Shown piece by piece: positions 43,184-51,766 of a DNA stretch of 64,000 nucleotides; the first letter of the stretch is position 1; each line of letters opens with the position of its first letter. The DNA is taken from contig NZ_FORP01000019.1 of the NCBI RefSeq assembly GCF_900114035.1, forward strand, positions 62,001 through 126,000, given 5' to 3'. A model generated the notes under the pieces. That model made no database searches. It was not told the origin of the DNA and worked only from the letters and a program-made list of their open reading frames with translations. The position numbers and the translations under genes were made by a program. The DNA comes from Amycolatopsis sacchari (GTDB lineage Bacteria > Actinomycetota > Actinomycetes > Mycobacteriales > Pseudonocardiaceae).

Positions 43184-43567
43184 GTCGTTCAACCTCATCC
43201 ATTCGTGCTGGGGACCCGTGCCCCATGTTCCGGAGCTGGTCCCGGCCTGCTCGCCGGGATCCCGCTGTCCTGGCTCCGCGCTGCCTCCGCGGACCCGTGT
43301 CTTCCGATCCTGCCGGGAGACGCTGCCCGTGTCAGCTGGATCCCTCGTCACTCCGATCCTGCCTGCCCAACCTGTGGCGCCGCTGCCCGGGCCCGGCCAG
43401 CGCGCCACGGGAGGACGTTGGCGAGGTTGGTGAGCCACCGCCAAGCCGAGGAGGGCAGCGGCGGGCACCAGCGGCGGGAGCGACCGGGCGCAATCCGAGG
43501 ACGGCGGTGAGGCGATCAACCGAGGCAGGCCGTGAGAAAAGGCCAGGTACGCGAGCATGTGGGGCGG

Positions 43568-43822
43568 GCCAGCGTGGGAACGGCCGGGACGTGGCCGACC
43601 GGGGCGGTCGGCGAAAGGACGGCAGGTACGCAGGCAGGCGGGGCGGGCAGCGCAGGGACCGACCGAGGCGGCCAGCGTGGGAACGGCCGGGAGGCGGCCG
43701 ATCGGAGCGGCCAGCGTGGGAACGGCCGGGAGGCGGCCGATCGGAGCGGCCAGCGTGGGAACGGCCGGGAAGCGGCCGATCGGAGCGGCCAGCGCGGGGA
43801 CGGCCGGGACGTGGCCGCCCGG
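43568..43822. repeat. 39-bp tandem repeat array upstream of galK
   Basis: The 815-base gap 43184-43998 has no supported gene. AGCGTGGGA-type words recur at 43674, 43713, 43752 and 43791, exactly 39 bases apart, and a diverged copy lies at 43571. The unit reads GGCCAGCGTGGGAACGGCC followed by GGGAGGCGGCCGATCGGAGC. Because 39 is a multiple of three, open frames run through on both strands. The unit shows no link to galK or dtxR. Confidence 0.9.
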
Positions 43823-43957
43823 GGCGGGCCCAAGAAAGGGCAGCAGGTACAGCGGCCAAGCGCGGCGCGTAGTAGCGGAGGCCAGTACGCAGGCGACGAG
43901 GGGACGGCAGGGCACCTGACCAGCGCGAAAAGGGCACTGACCCGCCACGGGGGCGGC

Positions 43958-43988
43958 ACGGGGAGCCACCCTGCGGGGTGCTCCCCGT
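43958..43988 (-). terminator. Hairpin after dtxR/ideR
   Basis: Arms ACGGGGAGC and GCTCCCCGT (nine pairs), extended after one bulged base by four more pairs around the loop TGCG. It starts 11 bases after the ideR stop. No U-run follows, so termination strength is uncertain. Confidence 0.6.
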
Positions 43989-43998
43989 CCCCGGCGGG

Positions 43999-44694
43999 TC
44001 AGCGCGCCTGGGCCAGCACCGCGTGCAGCACCGACATCGGCACCTGCACGGCCGCCTCGTCTCCGCTGACCTCGACCGTGCCGCCGCCCGCGGCCCTGCC
44101 CACCTTGACCGTGCGCCCCGGCACGACCCCGGCCGACTTGAGGTCGACCATCATCTTCTCGTCGATCTGGACGTGCTCGGCGATGCGCCGGATCTCGGCG
44201 TCACCCCCGCCGGCGCGGGCGAACTCGTCCAACCGGATGAGGTCCGCCTCGGGCTGGGGCGCCGGGAGGCTGCCCTGGTCCAGCTTGTCGAGACCCGGGA
44301 TCGGGTTGCCGTACGGCGACGTGGTCGGGTGGTTGAGCAGCTTGATCAGCTTCCGCTCGACCGCCTCGCTCATCACGTGCTCCCAGTGGCACGCCTCGGT
44401 GTGCACCTGCTCCCACTCGAGGCCGATGACGTCGAGCAGCAGCCGCTCGGCGAGCCGGTGCTTGCGCATCACGGCGATCGCCAGCTCCCGGCCGTGGTCG
44501 GTGAGCTGCAGGTGCCTGTCGTCGGCGACGCGCACCAGGCCGTCCCGTTCCATGCGGGCCACGGTCTGGCTCACCGTGGGCCCACTCTGCTCCAACCGCT
44601 CGGCGATGCGGGCGCGGAGCGGCACGACACCCTCTTCTTCAAGCTCGAAGATGGTTTTCAAGTACATCTCTGTGGTGTCGATGAGATCGTTCAC
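43999..44694 (-). CDS. ideR: Iron-dependent regulator, DtxR/IdeR family
   Basis: A 231-residue metalloregulator. The N-terminal winged helix ([20 protein letters not shown] to [17 protein letters not shown]) is followed by the dimerisation and metal domain with the ligand cluster [20 protein letters not shown] and [16 protein letters not shown]-terminal SH3-like domain spans about 145-231. Loaded with Fe2+, it represses siderophore and uptake genes. The length matches IdeR (230). It lies upstream of galK/galE, as dtxR lies by galE in corynebacteria. Confidence 0.94.
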   Translation of the reverse strand: MNDLIDTTEMYLKTIFELEEEGVVPLRARIAERLEQSGPTVSQTVARMERDGLVRVADDRHLQLTDHGRELAIAVMRKHRLAERLLLDVIGLEWEQVHTEACHWEHVMSEAVERKLIKLLNHPTTSPYGNPIPGLDKLDQGSLPAPQPEADLIRLDEFARAGGGDAEIRRIAEHVQIDEKMMVDLKSAGVVPGRTVKVGRAAGGGTVEVSGDEAAVQVPMSVLHAVLAQAR

Positions 44695-44801
44695 GATGTC
44701 CCCTTCGTCCGCAGGAATCCATGGTAGTGCCTGGCACCGACACTCAGCCGAGGTGATCGGGGGCGGCCCGACCGCGCCGACCCCGGCTACGATCGGAGCG
44801 C

Positions 44802-45974
44802 ATGGAGCCGCCCGCCGTCGTCTGGGACCCGTCGCTGCTCGGCTACGACCTCGGCGGCGACCACCCGTTCAACCCCGTCCGGCTGCAGCTGACCATCCGG
44901 CTGGCCACCGAACTGGGCGTCCTCGACGGCGTCCCCCTGCTGGTTCCCGAGCCCGCGAGTGAGACGGAACTCCTCCGCGTGCACGCCCCCGAGTACCTGG
45001 AGGCGGTCAAGCAGGCGCCGATGGCGGGCTGGGACGTCGGTCACGGCCTCGGCACCGCGGACAACCCGGTCTTCAGCGACATGCACGACTCGTCGGCCCT
45101 GGTCGTCGGCTCGACACTGCTCGCCGCGCGGAAGATCGCGGAGGGCGAGGCGCGCCGCGCCGTCAACATCGCCGGTGGGCTGCACCACGCGATGCGGGAT
45201 CACGCGGCCGGTTTCTGCGTCTACAACGACTGCGCCGTGTCCATCTCGTGGCTGCTCGAACACGGCTTCGACCGCATCGCCTACATCGACACCGACGTCC
45301 ACCACGGCGACGGGGTGCAGGCCGCGTTCTACGACGACCCGCGCGTGCTGACGGTCTCGCTCCACCAGCACCCGTTCACGCTGTGGCCCGGCACCGGGTA
45401 TTCGGCGGAGGTGGGGACCGGCGAGGCCGAGGGCTGCGCGGTCAACCTCCCCCTGCCGCCGGGCACGCGCGACGCGGGCTGGCTGCGGGCGTTCCACGCG
45501 GTCGTGCCGTCGGTGCTCGAAGCGTTCCGGCCCCAGCTGCTCGTCACCCAGTGCGGGGTGGACTCCCACGAGGAGGACCCGCTCGCCGACCTGTCCCTCA
45601 CCGTCGACGGGCACCGTGCGATCTACTCGACGCTGCGGGACCTCGCCGAGCGGTACACGGGCGGCCGGTGGCTCGCCGTCGGCGGTGGCGGGTACCAGCT
45701 GATCCGCGTGGTGCCGCGCTCGTGGACCCACCTGCTGGCGACCGTGCTCGACCGGGACGTGCCGCCGGAGACCCCGATCCCGCCGGGCTGGGCCGACCTC
45801 GTGCGCAAGGCCGCGCCGCAGGCCGAGCTGCCCCGCGAGATGACCGACGGAGCCGACCCGGCCCACCGCCCGTGGGGCGACGCCGACGACGACCCGGTGG
45901 ACATCGCGATCCGGGACACGCGCCGCGCGGTCTTCCCCCTGCACGGCCTCGACCCGGACGACCCGAGGGACTAG
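44802..45974 (+). CDS. acuC: AcuC-type lysine deacetylase
   Basis: A 390-residue zinc deacetylase of the class I histone-deacetylase fold. Visible motifs are [20 protein letters not shown], with the catalytic histidine pair, [15 protein letters not shown], with zinc ligands, and the tyrosine-containing GGGGYQ. AcuC in Bacillus removes acetyl groups from acetyl-CoA synthetase. TACGAT ends nine bases before the ATG. It lies 551 bases upstream of the GNAT acetyltransferase gene in the same direction, so the two opposing activities are neighbours. Confidence 0.92.
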   Translation: MEPPAVVWDPSLLGYDLGGDHPFNPVRLQLTIRLATELGVLDGVPLLVPEPASETELLRVHAPEYLEAVKQAPMAGWDVGHGLGTADNPVFSDMHDSSALVVGSTLLAARKIAEGEARRAVNIAGGLHHAMRDHAAGFCVYNDCAVSISWLLEHGFDRIAYIDTDVHHGDGVQAAFYDDPRVLTVSLHQHPFTLWPGTGYSAEVGTGEAEGCAVNLPLPPGTRDAGWLRAFHAVVPSVLEAFRPQLLVTQCGVDSHEEDPLADLSLTVDGHRAIYSTLRDLAERYTGGRWLAVGGGGYQLIRVVPRSWTHLLATVLDRDVPPETPIPPGWADLVRKAAPQAELPREMTDGADPAHRPWGDADDDPVDIAIRDTRRAVFPLHGLDPDDPRD

Positions 45975-46065
45975 CGGGGTGGCGCGAGCGGGGAGCCGCC
46001 GGGCGGCGGTGACACGGGCTCCGGGGCGAATCGCCTGGGGAGGTGACGGGTGGCGGGGACGGGAC

Positions 46066-46235
46066 CGGCGGGCCGCGCCGGAGGAGGTGGGGGCCCCATT
46101 GGGGCGACGGCGACACGGACTTCGGCTCCGGCGGGCCGCGCGCCGGAGGAGGTGGGGCCCCATTGGGGCGACGGCGACACGGACTTCGGCTCCGGCAGGC
46201 CGCGCGCCAGAGGAGGTGGGGGCCTGAATGCGGTG
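46066..46235. repeat. 64-65-bp repeat array between acuC and the acetyltransferase
   Basis: Within the gene-free gap 45975-46525, GAGGAGGTGG-type starts recur at 46081, 46146 and 46210, giving three copies of a 64-65 base unit containing GGGGCCCCATTGGGGCGACG and GACACGGACTTCGGCTCCGG. The last copy is truncated and diverges after 46232. The rest of the gap (46240-46525) is G-rich with no structure seen. The unit is not a copy of either neighbouring gene. Confidence 0.85.
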
Positions 46236-46525
46236 GTGCAAGGGGAGCGGCCTCGGAGCATTGGAGGGAGGCCGCCGGGGGAAGTGGAGGCCCCATCGAG
46301 GCTGCGGGAACAACCAGGCGCAGCCTGAGCCGGAGGTGTGGCGCGAGTGCGGGAAACCGCTGGGCGAACGGACCCGCGCAGCGACGGGATGCCTCCCGGA
46401 GGTGATAAGCCGGGCGAGCGGGGGAAACCGCCGGGGGCGGCGATGACCCACACTGGGAAGCAAGGCGCGGGCGGGAAGTGACAGGAATGGGCAACGACGG
46501 ACCAGGGCCGAGAGGCTGAAGCAGC

Positions 46526-49255
46526 ATGAGCACCGGCGACACCACCACGAGCACCGGCGACGACACCGGCGCCAAGCACGTCCCGCGCGATCCGTACGAC
46601 TACCCCCGCCAGTGGGAGGCCGACGTGGTGCTCTCCGACGGGGGCACCGTCCACTTGCGACCGATCGTGCCGAGTGACGCCGACCGGCTCGTCGCCTTCC
46701 ACGGGCGGCTTTCGGAGCGCACCCGCTACCTGCGGTACTTCGGCGCGTACCCGCGCATCCCGCAGCGGGACCTCGAGCGCTTCACCACCGTGGACCACCA
46801 CGACCGCGTCGCGTTCATCGCCTTGCTCGGGGATGACATCGTCGCCGTGGGGCGGTACGAGCGGCTCGGCGACGGGCCTTCCGCGGAGGTCGCCTTCGTC
46901 GTCGACGACGCGCACCAGGGGCGCGGGCTCGGCTCGATCCTGCTGGAACACCTGGCCGCCGCGGCGTCCGAATGCGGGCTGCGCCGCTTCGTCGCCGAGG
47001 TGCTCGCCGAGAACTCACCCATGGTGCGCGTCTTCCGCGACGCTGGGTACCAGGTCAGCCGCGCCATGGAGGAAGGCGTGCTGCACCTCGAGTTCGACAT
47101 CGACCCCACCGAGGAATCCCTCGCCGTCGCCCGCGCGCGGGAACAGGCCGCGGAAGCCCGCAGCGTGCACAACCTCCTCCACCCCCGCTCGGTCGCCGTC
47201 ATCGGCGCCAGCACCGATCCCACCAAGATCGGCTACGTCGTCTTCTCCAACCTCCTCGCCGCGGACTTCGCCGGCACCGTCTACCCCGTCAACCCCGAGC
47301 ACCGCTCCGTGCGCGGGGTTCGCGCCTACAAATCGGTGCTGGAGATCCCCGACCCCGTCGACCTCGCCGTCGTCGCCGTGCCCGCGGACCAGGTCGAAGC
47401 CGTGCTCGACGGGGCGCTCGTGAAGGGCGTGAAAACGCTCGTCATCGTCACCGCCGGGTTCGCCGAGGCCGGGCCGCACGGCCTGCACGCCGAGCTGCGC
47501 CTGGTCGGCGAGGCCCGCGCCCACGGCATGCGCGTCGTCGGGCCGAACGCGCTCGGCGTGCTCAACACCGATTCCTCCGTGCGCCTCAACGCGACCCTCG
47601 CGCCGCGCCTGCCCGCTCGTGGGCGCGCCGGGTTCTTCTGCCAGTCGGGTGCGCTGGGCACGGCGATCCTCGCCGACGCCGAATCCCGCGGGCTCGGGCT
47701 GTCCACGTTCGTCTCCGCCGGGAACCGCGCCGACGTCTCCGGCAACGACCTCCTGCAGTACTGGGAAACCGACCCGGACACCGACCTCGTCCTGCTGTAC
47801 CTGGAATCCTTCGGCAACCCGCGCAAGTTCGCGCGGCTCGCGCGGCGGCTCGGCCGGACGAAGCCGATCGTCGCGGTGAAATCCGGGCGGCACGCCGTCC
47901 GTCCGCAGCTCGCCGCGAACTCCGCCGAGGTCGACGAGTCGAGCGTGCAGGCGCTGTTCGAGCAGGCGGGGGTCGTGCGCGTCGAGAACCTGGCGCAGCT
48001 GTTCGACACCGCGCTCGTCTTCGCGCACCAGCCCCTGCCCGCCGGGCCGCGCGTGGGGATCGTGGGCAACTCCAGCGCGATCGGCCTGCTGGCCGCCGAC
48101 ACCGCGCGGGCGCAGGGGCTGCGGCTGGCGTTCGACCCGGTGGACATCGGCGCGCAGGCGGGGCCCGAGGAGTTCGCCTCGGCCGTGCGCGAGGCGTTGA
48201 ACTCGCCGGACACGGACGCGCTCGTCGCGGTGTTCGTGCCGCCGGTGGCGACGCCGGGTTCGGCGTACGCGCGTGCTCTGCGGGAGGCCGTGCAGGAGCT
48301 GAACCTGCACAAGCCCATCGTCTCGACCTTCCTCGCCGTCGAAGGGATTCCCGCGGAGCTGGCGGTCGCCGGCCCGGACGGGGCGCCGGGCAAGGGCTCG
48401 ATCCCGTCGTTCTCCAGCCCGGAACGCGCGGTGGCCGCGCTGGCGCGGGTCGTGCGGTACGCGGCGTGGCGGCAGCGGCCGCAGGGGCACCTCATCCGTC
48501 CGGCGGGGGTGCACGCCGAGGCCGCGCAGGACATCGTGCGCGAGATCCTCGACGGGCAGGACAGCAACGTCGTGCTGGAGGACGCGGACGTCGTGCGGCT
48601 GCTGGGCTGCTACGGCATCGACGTGGTGCCGTTCAAGGTGATCTCCAGCGCGGACGCGGCCGTCGCGGCGGCGGAGGAGCTGGGTTATCCCGTCGCGATG
48701 AAGGCCGTGGACGAGCGGCTGCGGGGGCGTCCCGATCTCGCGGGTGTGCGGCTCGACCTGGCCTCCGAGGACGCCGTCCGCCGCGCGTACCGAGATCTGC
48801 GCGACGTCTCCCACGAGGACGACGTGTACGTGCAGAAGATGGCGCCCAAGGGCATCTCGTGCTTCATCGGGCTGCAGGACGACCCGTCGTTCGGTTCGCT
48901 GGTGTCGTTCGGCCTGTCGGGTCTGGTGAGCACGCTGCTCGGGGACAGGGCGTACCGCGCGGTGCCGCTGACGGACGTCGATGCCGCGACGCTGGTGCGC
49001 GAGCCGAAGAGCGCGCCGCTGCTGACCGGCTACCGCGGTGACGAACCCGCGGACCTCGCGGCGTTGCAGGACATGGTGTTGCGGGTGGCGGCGCTGGCGG
49101 AGGACAACCCCGAGGTGCGGTCGTTGAGCCTGGATCCGGTGATGGCGTCTCCGGCGGGTGCGTTCGTGGCGAACGCGCGGGTGGTGCTGGGTCCGCCGCC
49201 GGCGCGGCCGGACACCGGGCCGCGGAGGTTGCGGCCGATCAACGCGGTGGACTGA
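46526..49255 (+). CDS. GNAT/acyl-CoA-synthetase-like protein lysine acetyltransferase (Pat/PatA type)
   Basis: A 909-residue fusion. Residues about 35-200 form a GNAT acetyltransferase (FVVDDAHQGRGLGSILLEHL, the acetyl-CoA loop). About 210-670 resembles the CoA-binding and ligase parts of NDP-forming acyl-CoA synthetases (SVAVIGASTDPTKIGYVVF). About 690-890 is an ATP-grasp domain. The catalytic histidine motif SHTG of true synthetases is replaced by A-N465-S, as in E. coli Pka/YfiQ. So the synthetase part is probably a sensor, and the enzyme acetylates target lysines. It lies after acuC and overlaps fadD17 tail-to-tail by 17 bases. Confidence 0.87.
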   Translation: MSTGDTTTSTGDDTGAKHVPRDPYDYPRQWEADVVLSDGGTVHLRPIVPSDADRLVAFHGRLSERTRYLRYFGAYPRIPQRDLERFTTVDHHDRVAFIALLGDDIVAVGRYERLGDGPSAEVAFVVDDAHQGRGLGSILLEHLAAAASECGLRRFVAEVLAENSPMVRVFRDAGYQVSRAMEEGVLHLEFDIDPTEESLAVARAREQAAEARSVHNLLHPRSVAVIGASTDPTKIGYVVFSNLLAADFAGTVYPVNPEHRSVRGVRAYKSVLEIPDPVDLAVVAVPADQVEAVLDGALVKGVKTLVIVTAGFAEAGPHGLHAELRLVGEARAHGMRVVGPNALGVLNTDSSVRLNATLAPRLPARGRAGFFCQSGALGTAILADAESRGLGLSTFVSAGNRADVSGNDLLQYWETDPDTDLVLLYLESFGNPRKFARLARRLGRTKPIVAVKSGRHAVRPQLAANSAEVDESSVQALFEQAGVVRVENLAQLFDTALVFAHQPLPAGPRVGIVGNSSAIGLLAADTARAQGLRLAFDPVDIGAQAGPEEFASAVREALNSPDTDALVAVFVPPVATPGSAYARALREAVQELNLHKPIVSTFLAVEGIPAELAVAGPDGAPGKGSIPSFSSPERAVAALARVVRYAAWRQRPQGHLIRPAGVHAEAAQDIVREILDGQDSNVVLEDADVVRLLGCYGIDVVPFKVISSADAAVAAAEELGYPVAMKAVDERLRGRPDLAGVRLDLASEDAVRRAYRDLRDVSHEDDVYVQKMAPKGISCFIGLQDDPSFGSLVSFGLSGLVSTLLGDRAYRAVPLTDVDAATLVREPKSAPLLTGYRGDEPADLAALQDMVLRVAALAEDNPEVRSLSLDPVMASPAGAFVANARVVLGPPPARPDTGPRRLRPINAVD

Positions 49256-50756
49256 CGTTCGCTCGCCCGATGTGGGGATGCTGTCCGCAGAACGGTGCGT
49301 AAACCCCATCCGTCCGTACCCACACCGGATCGGGGCAGCGCACGCCCTCTACGGCCAACAGGCGTTTGACGGTCTTGAACGTGGCCGTCTTCGGGAGTCG
49401 GGGGATGATCCGCACGAAGGCGGGCACCTGTTTCGGGCCCAGGTCGGACTGTTCGGCCAGGAAGTCGCCGAACTCCGCTGGGTCGAGCGGGCGGGTGAGC
49501 ACGAGGGCGGCCATCACCTGGTCGCCCGTTACGGGGTCGGGGACGCCGTACACCGCCGCCTCGGCGACCGCCGGGTGCCGCAGCAGGACGCGTTCGATCG
49601 GGGCTGTGCCGAGGTTTTCGCCGTCCACGCGGAGCCAGTCGCCGAGGCGGCCCGCGAAAAAGCAATAGCCGTCCTCGTCCACGTAGGCGAGGTCGCCCGT
49701 GTGGTACCAGCCGTCGCGCATCCGTTCGGCGTCCGCCGCCGGATCGCGGTAGTAGCCCGCGAATGCGCCCGCGCCCGCCGTGTTGACCAGCTCCCCGACG
49801 ACACCGGGAGGGCACACGCGCCCCGCCTGGTCCACCACCGCAACGCCTGGAGGCAGAGGACCCAGCGAACCCGGCGGCGTTTCGGGAGTGCGGGAGAAGC
49901 CGATGCCGCCTTCCGTGGAACCGAAGGCGTCCACCACCCGGCACCCGAACCTCCGCTCGAAACTCCTCAGGTCCGCCTCCGCGCCTTCGTTGCCGTACAC
50001 CAGGCGTAGCGGGTTGTCGGCATCGTCGGGACGTTCTGGTGTGGCAACCACATAGGACAGTGGCTTGCCGACGTAGTTGGCATACGTGGCACCGAACTTG
50101 CGCACGTCCGGCATGAAGCCCGAGGCGGAGAACCGGCGCCGCAACGCGATGGTCGCGCCCGCGGCGAGGCCGACCGCCCAGCCCGCCATGATCGCGTTGG
50201 AGTGGAACATCGGCATCGACACGTACACTGTGTCCGAAGAGGACAGTCCAAACCTGGAGGCGAGCATCCAACCCGGACCGGCGATCTTCTCGTGCGTGCA
50301 GCGCACCGCCTTCGGTTCGCCGCTCGTACCGGAGGTGAAGATCAGCATCAGCAGGTCGTCCGGCGCGGCGGGCACCGGGTCGAGCGGCGCGTGCGGTGGG
50401 GTTTCCAGCAGGCGCACGGGCACGTCGAGGCCGGACAGCAACGGCGCGTACCGCGGCTCGGTGAGCACGAACTGGCAGTTGGTGTGCCGGACGTCGCGGG
50501 CCAGCGCCTCGCCGCGGCGGGTCGGGTTCAGGCCCACGAGCACCGAACCCGACAGCGCGCAGCCGCCGAGCAGGAACGAGAACGCGGGCAGGTTGCCGGC
50601 CAGCAGGCCCACGTGCGGTGGCTCGCCGGGGCGCAGCATCCGCCGCAGCATCGCCGCGTGGTCCGCGCACACCTGCACGTGCTCGTCCCCGGTGTAGTAC
50701 TCGTCCTCGAACCGCAGGGCCGAGCGCCCGGAGAGCAGCAGTTCGGTGACCGTCAT
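49239..50756 (-). CDS. fadD17: FadD17-like acyl-CoA synthetase (steroid side chain)
   Basis: A 505-residue AMP-forming ligase. The P-loop-like motif is IFTSGTSGEPKAVRCTH and the A5/A8 regions are DAFGSTEGGIG and DGWYHTGDLAYVDEDGYCFF. The catalytic C-terminal lysine lies in LPKTATFKTVKR, where the usual Gly before Lys is Phe. FadD17 in M. tuberculosis activates the steroid C24-type side chain, and the same gene order fadD17-fadE27-fadE26-fdxD is seen there. The start ATG overlaps the fadE27 stop by four bases. The C-terminus overlaps the acetyltransferase gene on the other strand. Confidence 0.87.
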   Translation of the reverse strand: MTVTELLLSGRSALRFEDEYYTGDEHVQVCADHAAMLRRMLRPGEPPHVGLLAGNLPAFSFLLGGCALSGSVLVGLNPTRRGEALARDVRHTNCQFVLTEPRYAPLLSGLDVPVRLLETPPHAPLDPVPAAPDDLLMLIFTSGTSGEPKAVRCTHEKIAGPGWMLASRFGLSSSDTVYVSMPMFHSNAIMAGWAVGLAAGATIALRRRFSASGFMPDVRKFGATYANYVGKPLSYVVATPERPDDADNPLRLVYGNEGAEADLRSFERRFGCRVVDAFGSTEGGIGFSRTPETPPGSLGPLPPGVAVVDQAGRVCPPGVVGELVNTAGAGAFAGYYRDPAADAERMRDGWYHTGDLAYVDEDGYCFFAGRLGDWLRVDGENLGTAPIERVLLRHPAVAEAAVYGVPDPVTGDQVMAALVLTRPLDPAEFGDFLAEQSDLGPKQVPAFVRIIPRLPKTATFKTVKRLLAVEGVRCPDPVWVRTDGVYAPFCGQHPHIGRANVSPPR

Positions 50757-51757
50757 GCCGGGTCCGCCGCGAGCAGGTCGCCCAGCGCCCGCAGGTGTGC
50801 CGTCGCGCCGCCCCACGTGAACTCCAGCCGTTTCGCCGCCGCGAAATACCGGTGCACGGGATGCTCGACGTCGATGCCGACCCCGCCGTGGACGTGGACC
50901 GCGGTGTGCGCGACGCGGTGCCCGGCGTCGGCGGCCCAGTACTTCGCCGTCGCGACCGCCTCCGTCGCGGGCAGGTCCTCCGCCACCCGCCACGCCGCCT
51001 GCCACAACGACAACCGCACCGCCTCGACGTCGAGGTAGGCGTCCGCCAGCCGGTGCCGCACCGCCTGGAACCCACCGATGGGCTGGCCGAACTGCTTGCG
51101 TTCACGTGCGTAGGACGCCGTGCGCTCCAGCGCGCTTTCCAACACCCCGAGCTGCACCGCGCACAGGCCCACGGTGGCGTGCAGCCGCAGCCACTCCGCG
51201 GGTACGTCCACCGGCTCACCGGGCACGTCGTCGAGCTGGACCAGTGCCGCGTCGGCGGTGTCGATCACGCTTTGCGGCTGGACCTCGGCCTGCTCGACGA
51301 GGAAGACCCCGTCGCCGGTGGGCACCAGGAACCCGTCGGCGAAGGCGCCGAACGGCACCGCGGTCCGGGCACCGGAAACCCTGCCACGTTCGACCGAAAA
51401 CCCCGGCGCGCCACCGATATCGGGCAAAGCCACGGCGAGCACCCGTTCGCCACGCACGACCGGCATCGCCCAGCGCTCGATCTGCTCCGGCGTGCCGAAG
51501 GCGAAAAGCGCGCCTGCCGCGACGGTCCGGGACGGCAGGTACGGCACCGGCGCGAGCGCCCGGCCGATCTCCGTCAATACCGCGCACTGCTCCAGCAGCT
51601 CGAAGTCGGCGTCGATCACACCGACGCGGCCGAGTTCGCGCCACAACTCCGGGTCGAACCCGCCTTCGCCGTGCTGCCCGGGTTTCGCGCGGTCGTCGAG
51701 CACCCGGCGGGTCAACGCCGCCAGCTCCTGCTGGGTTTCGGTCATGGTGAAGTCCAC
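50753..51757 (-). CDS. fadE27: Acyl-CoA dehydrogenase subunit FadE27 (ChsE5)-like
   Basis: A 334-residue short acyl-CoA dehydrogenase, beginning MDFTMTETQQELAALTRRVL. ERKQFGQPIGGFQAVRHRLA and HVHGGVGIDVEHPVHRYF are the FAD and dimer-interface motifs. In mycobacteria FadE26 and FadE27 form an alpha2beta2 enzyme (ChsE4-ChsE5) that oxidises steroid side-chain CoA esters, with FadE27 lacking its own catalytic base. The nine-base gap from fadE26 and four-base overlap with fadD17 support one transcript and complex. Confidence 0.88.
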   Translation of the reverse strand: MDFTMTETQQELAALTRRVLDDRAKPGQHGEGGFDPELWRELGRVGVIDADFELLEQCAVLTEIGRALAPVPYLPSRTVAAGALFAFGTPEQIERWAMPVVRGERVLAVALPDIGGAPGFSVERGRVSGARTAVPFGAFADGFLVPTGDGVFLVEQAEVQPQSVIDTADAALVQLDDVPGEPVDVPAEWLRLHATVGLCAVQLGVLESALERTASYARERKQFGQPIGGFQAVRHRLADAYLDVEAVRLSLWQAAWRVAEDLPATEAVATAKYWAADAGHRVAHTAVHVHGGVGIDVEHPVHRYFAAAKRLEFTWGGATAHLRALGDLLAADPA

Positions 51758-51766
51758 GGCTGCTCC

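Noticed and set aside
43669-43822. Possible CRISPR array
   Set aside because: Units are directly adjacent, with no unique spacers between them, and there are no cas genes.
43532-44962. Long plus-strand frame through the 39-bp array
   Set aside because: The repeat period is a multiple of three, which keeps frames open. The frame then crosses ideR antisense.
47015-49309. Open frame of 764 codons antisense to the acetyltransferase gene
   Set aside because: Compositional shadow of a gene with clear GNAT and synthetase motifs.
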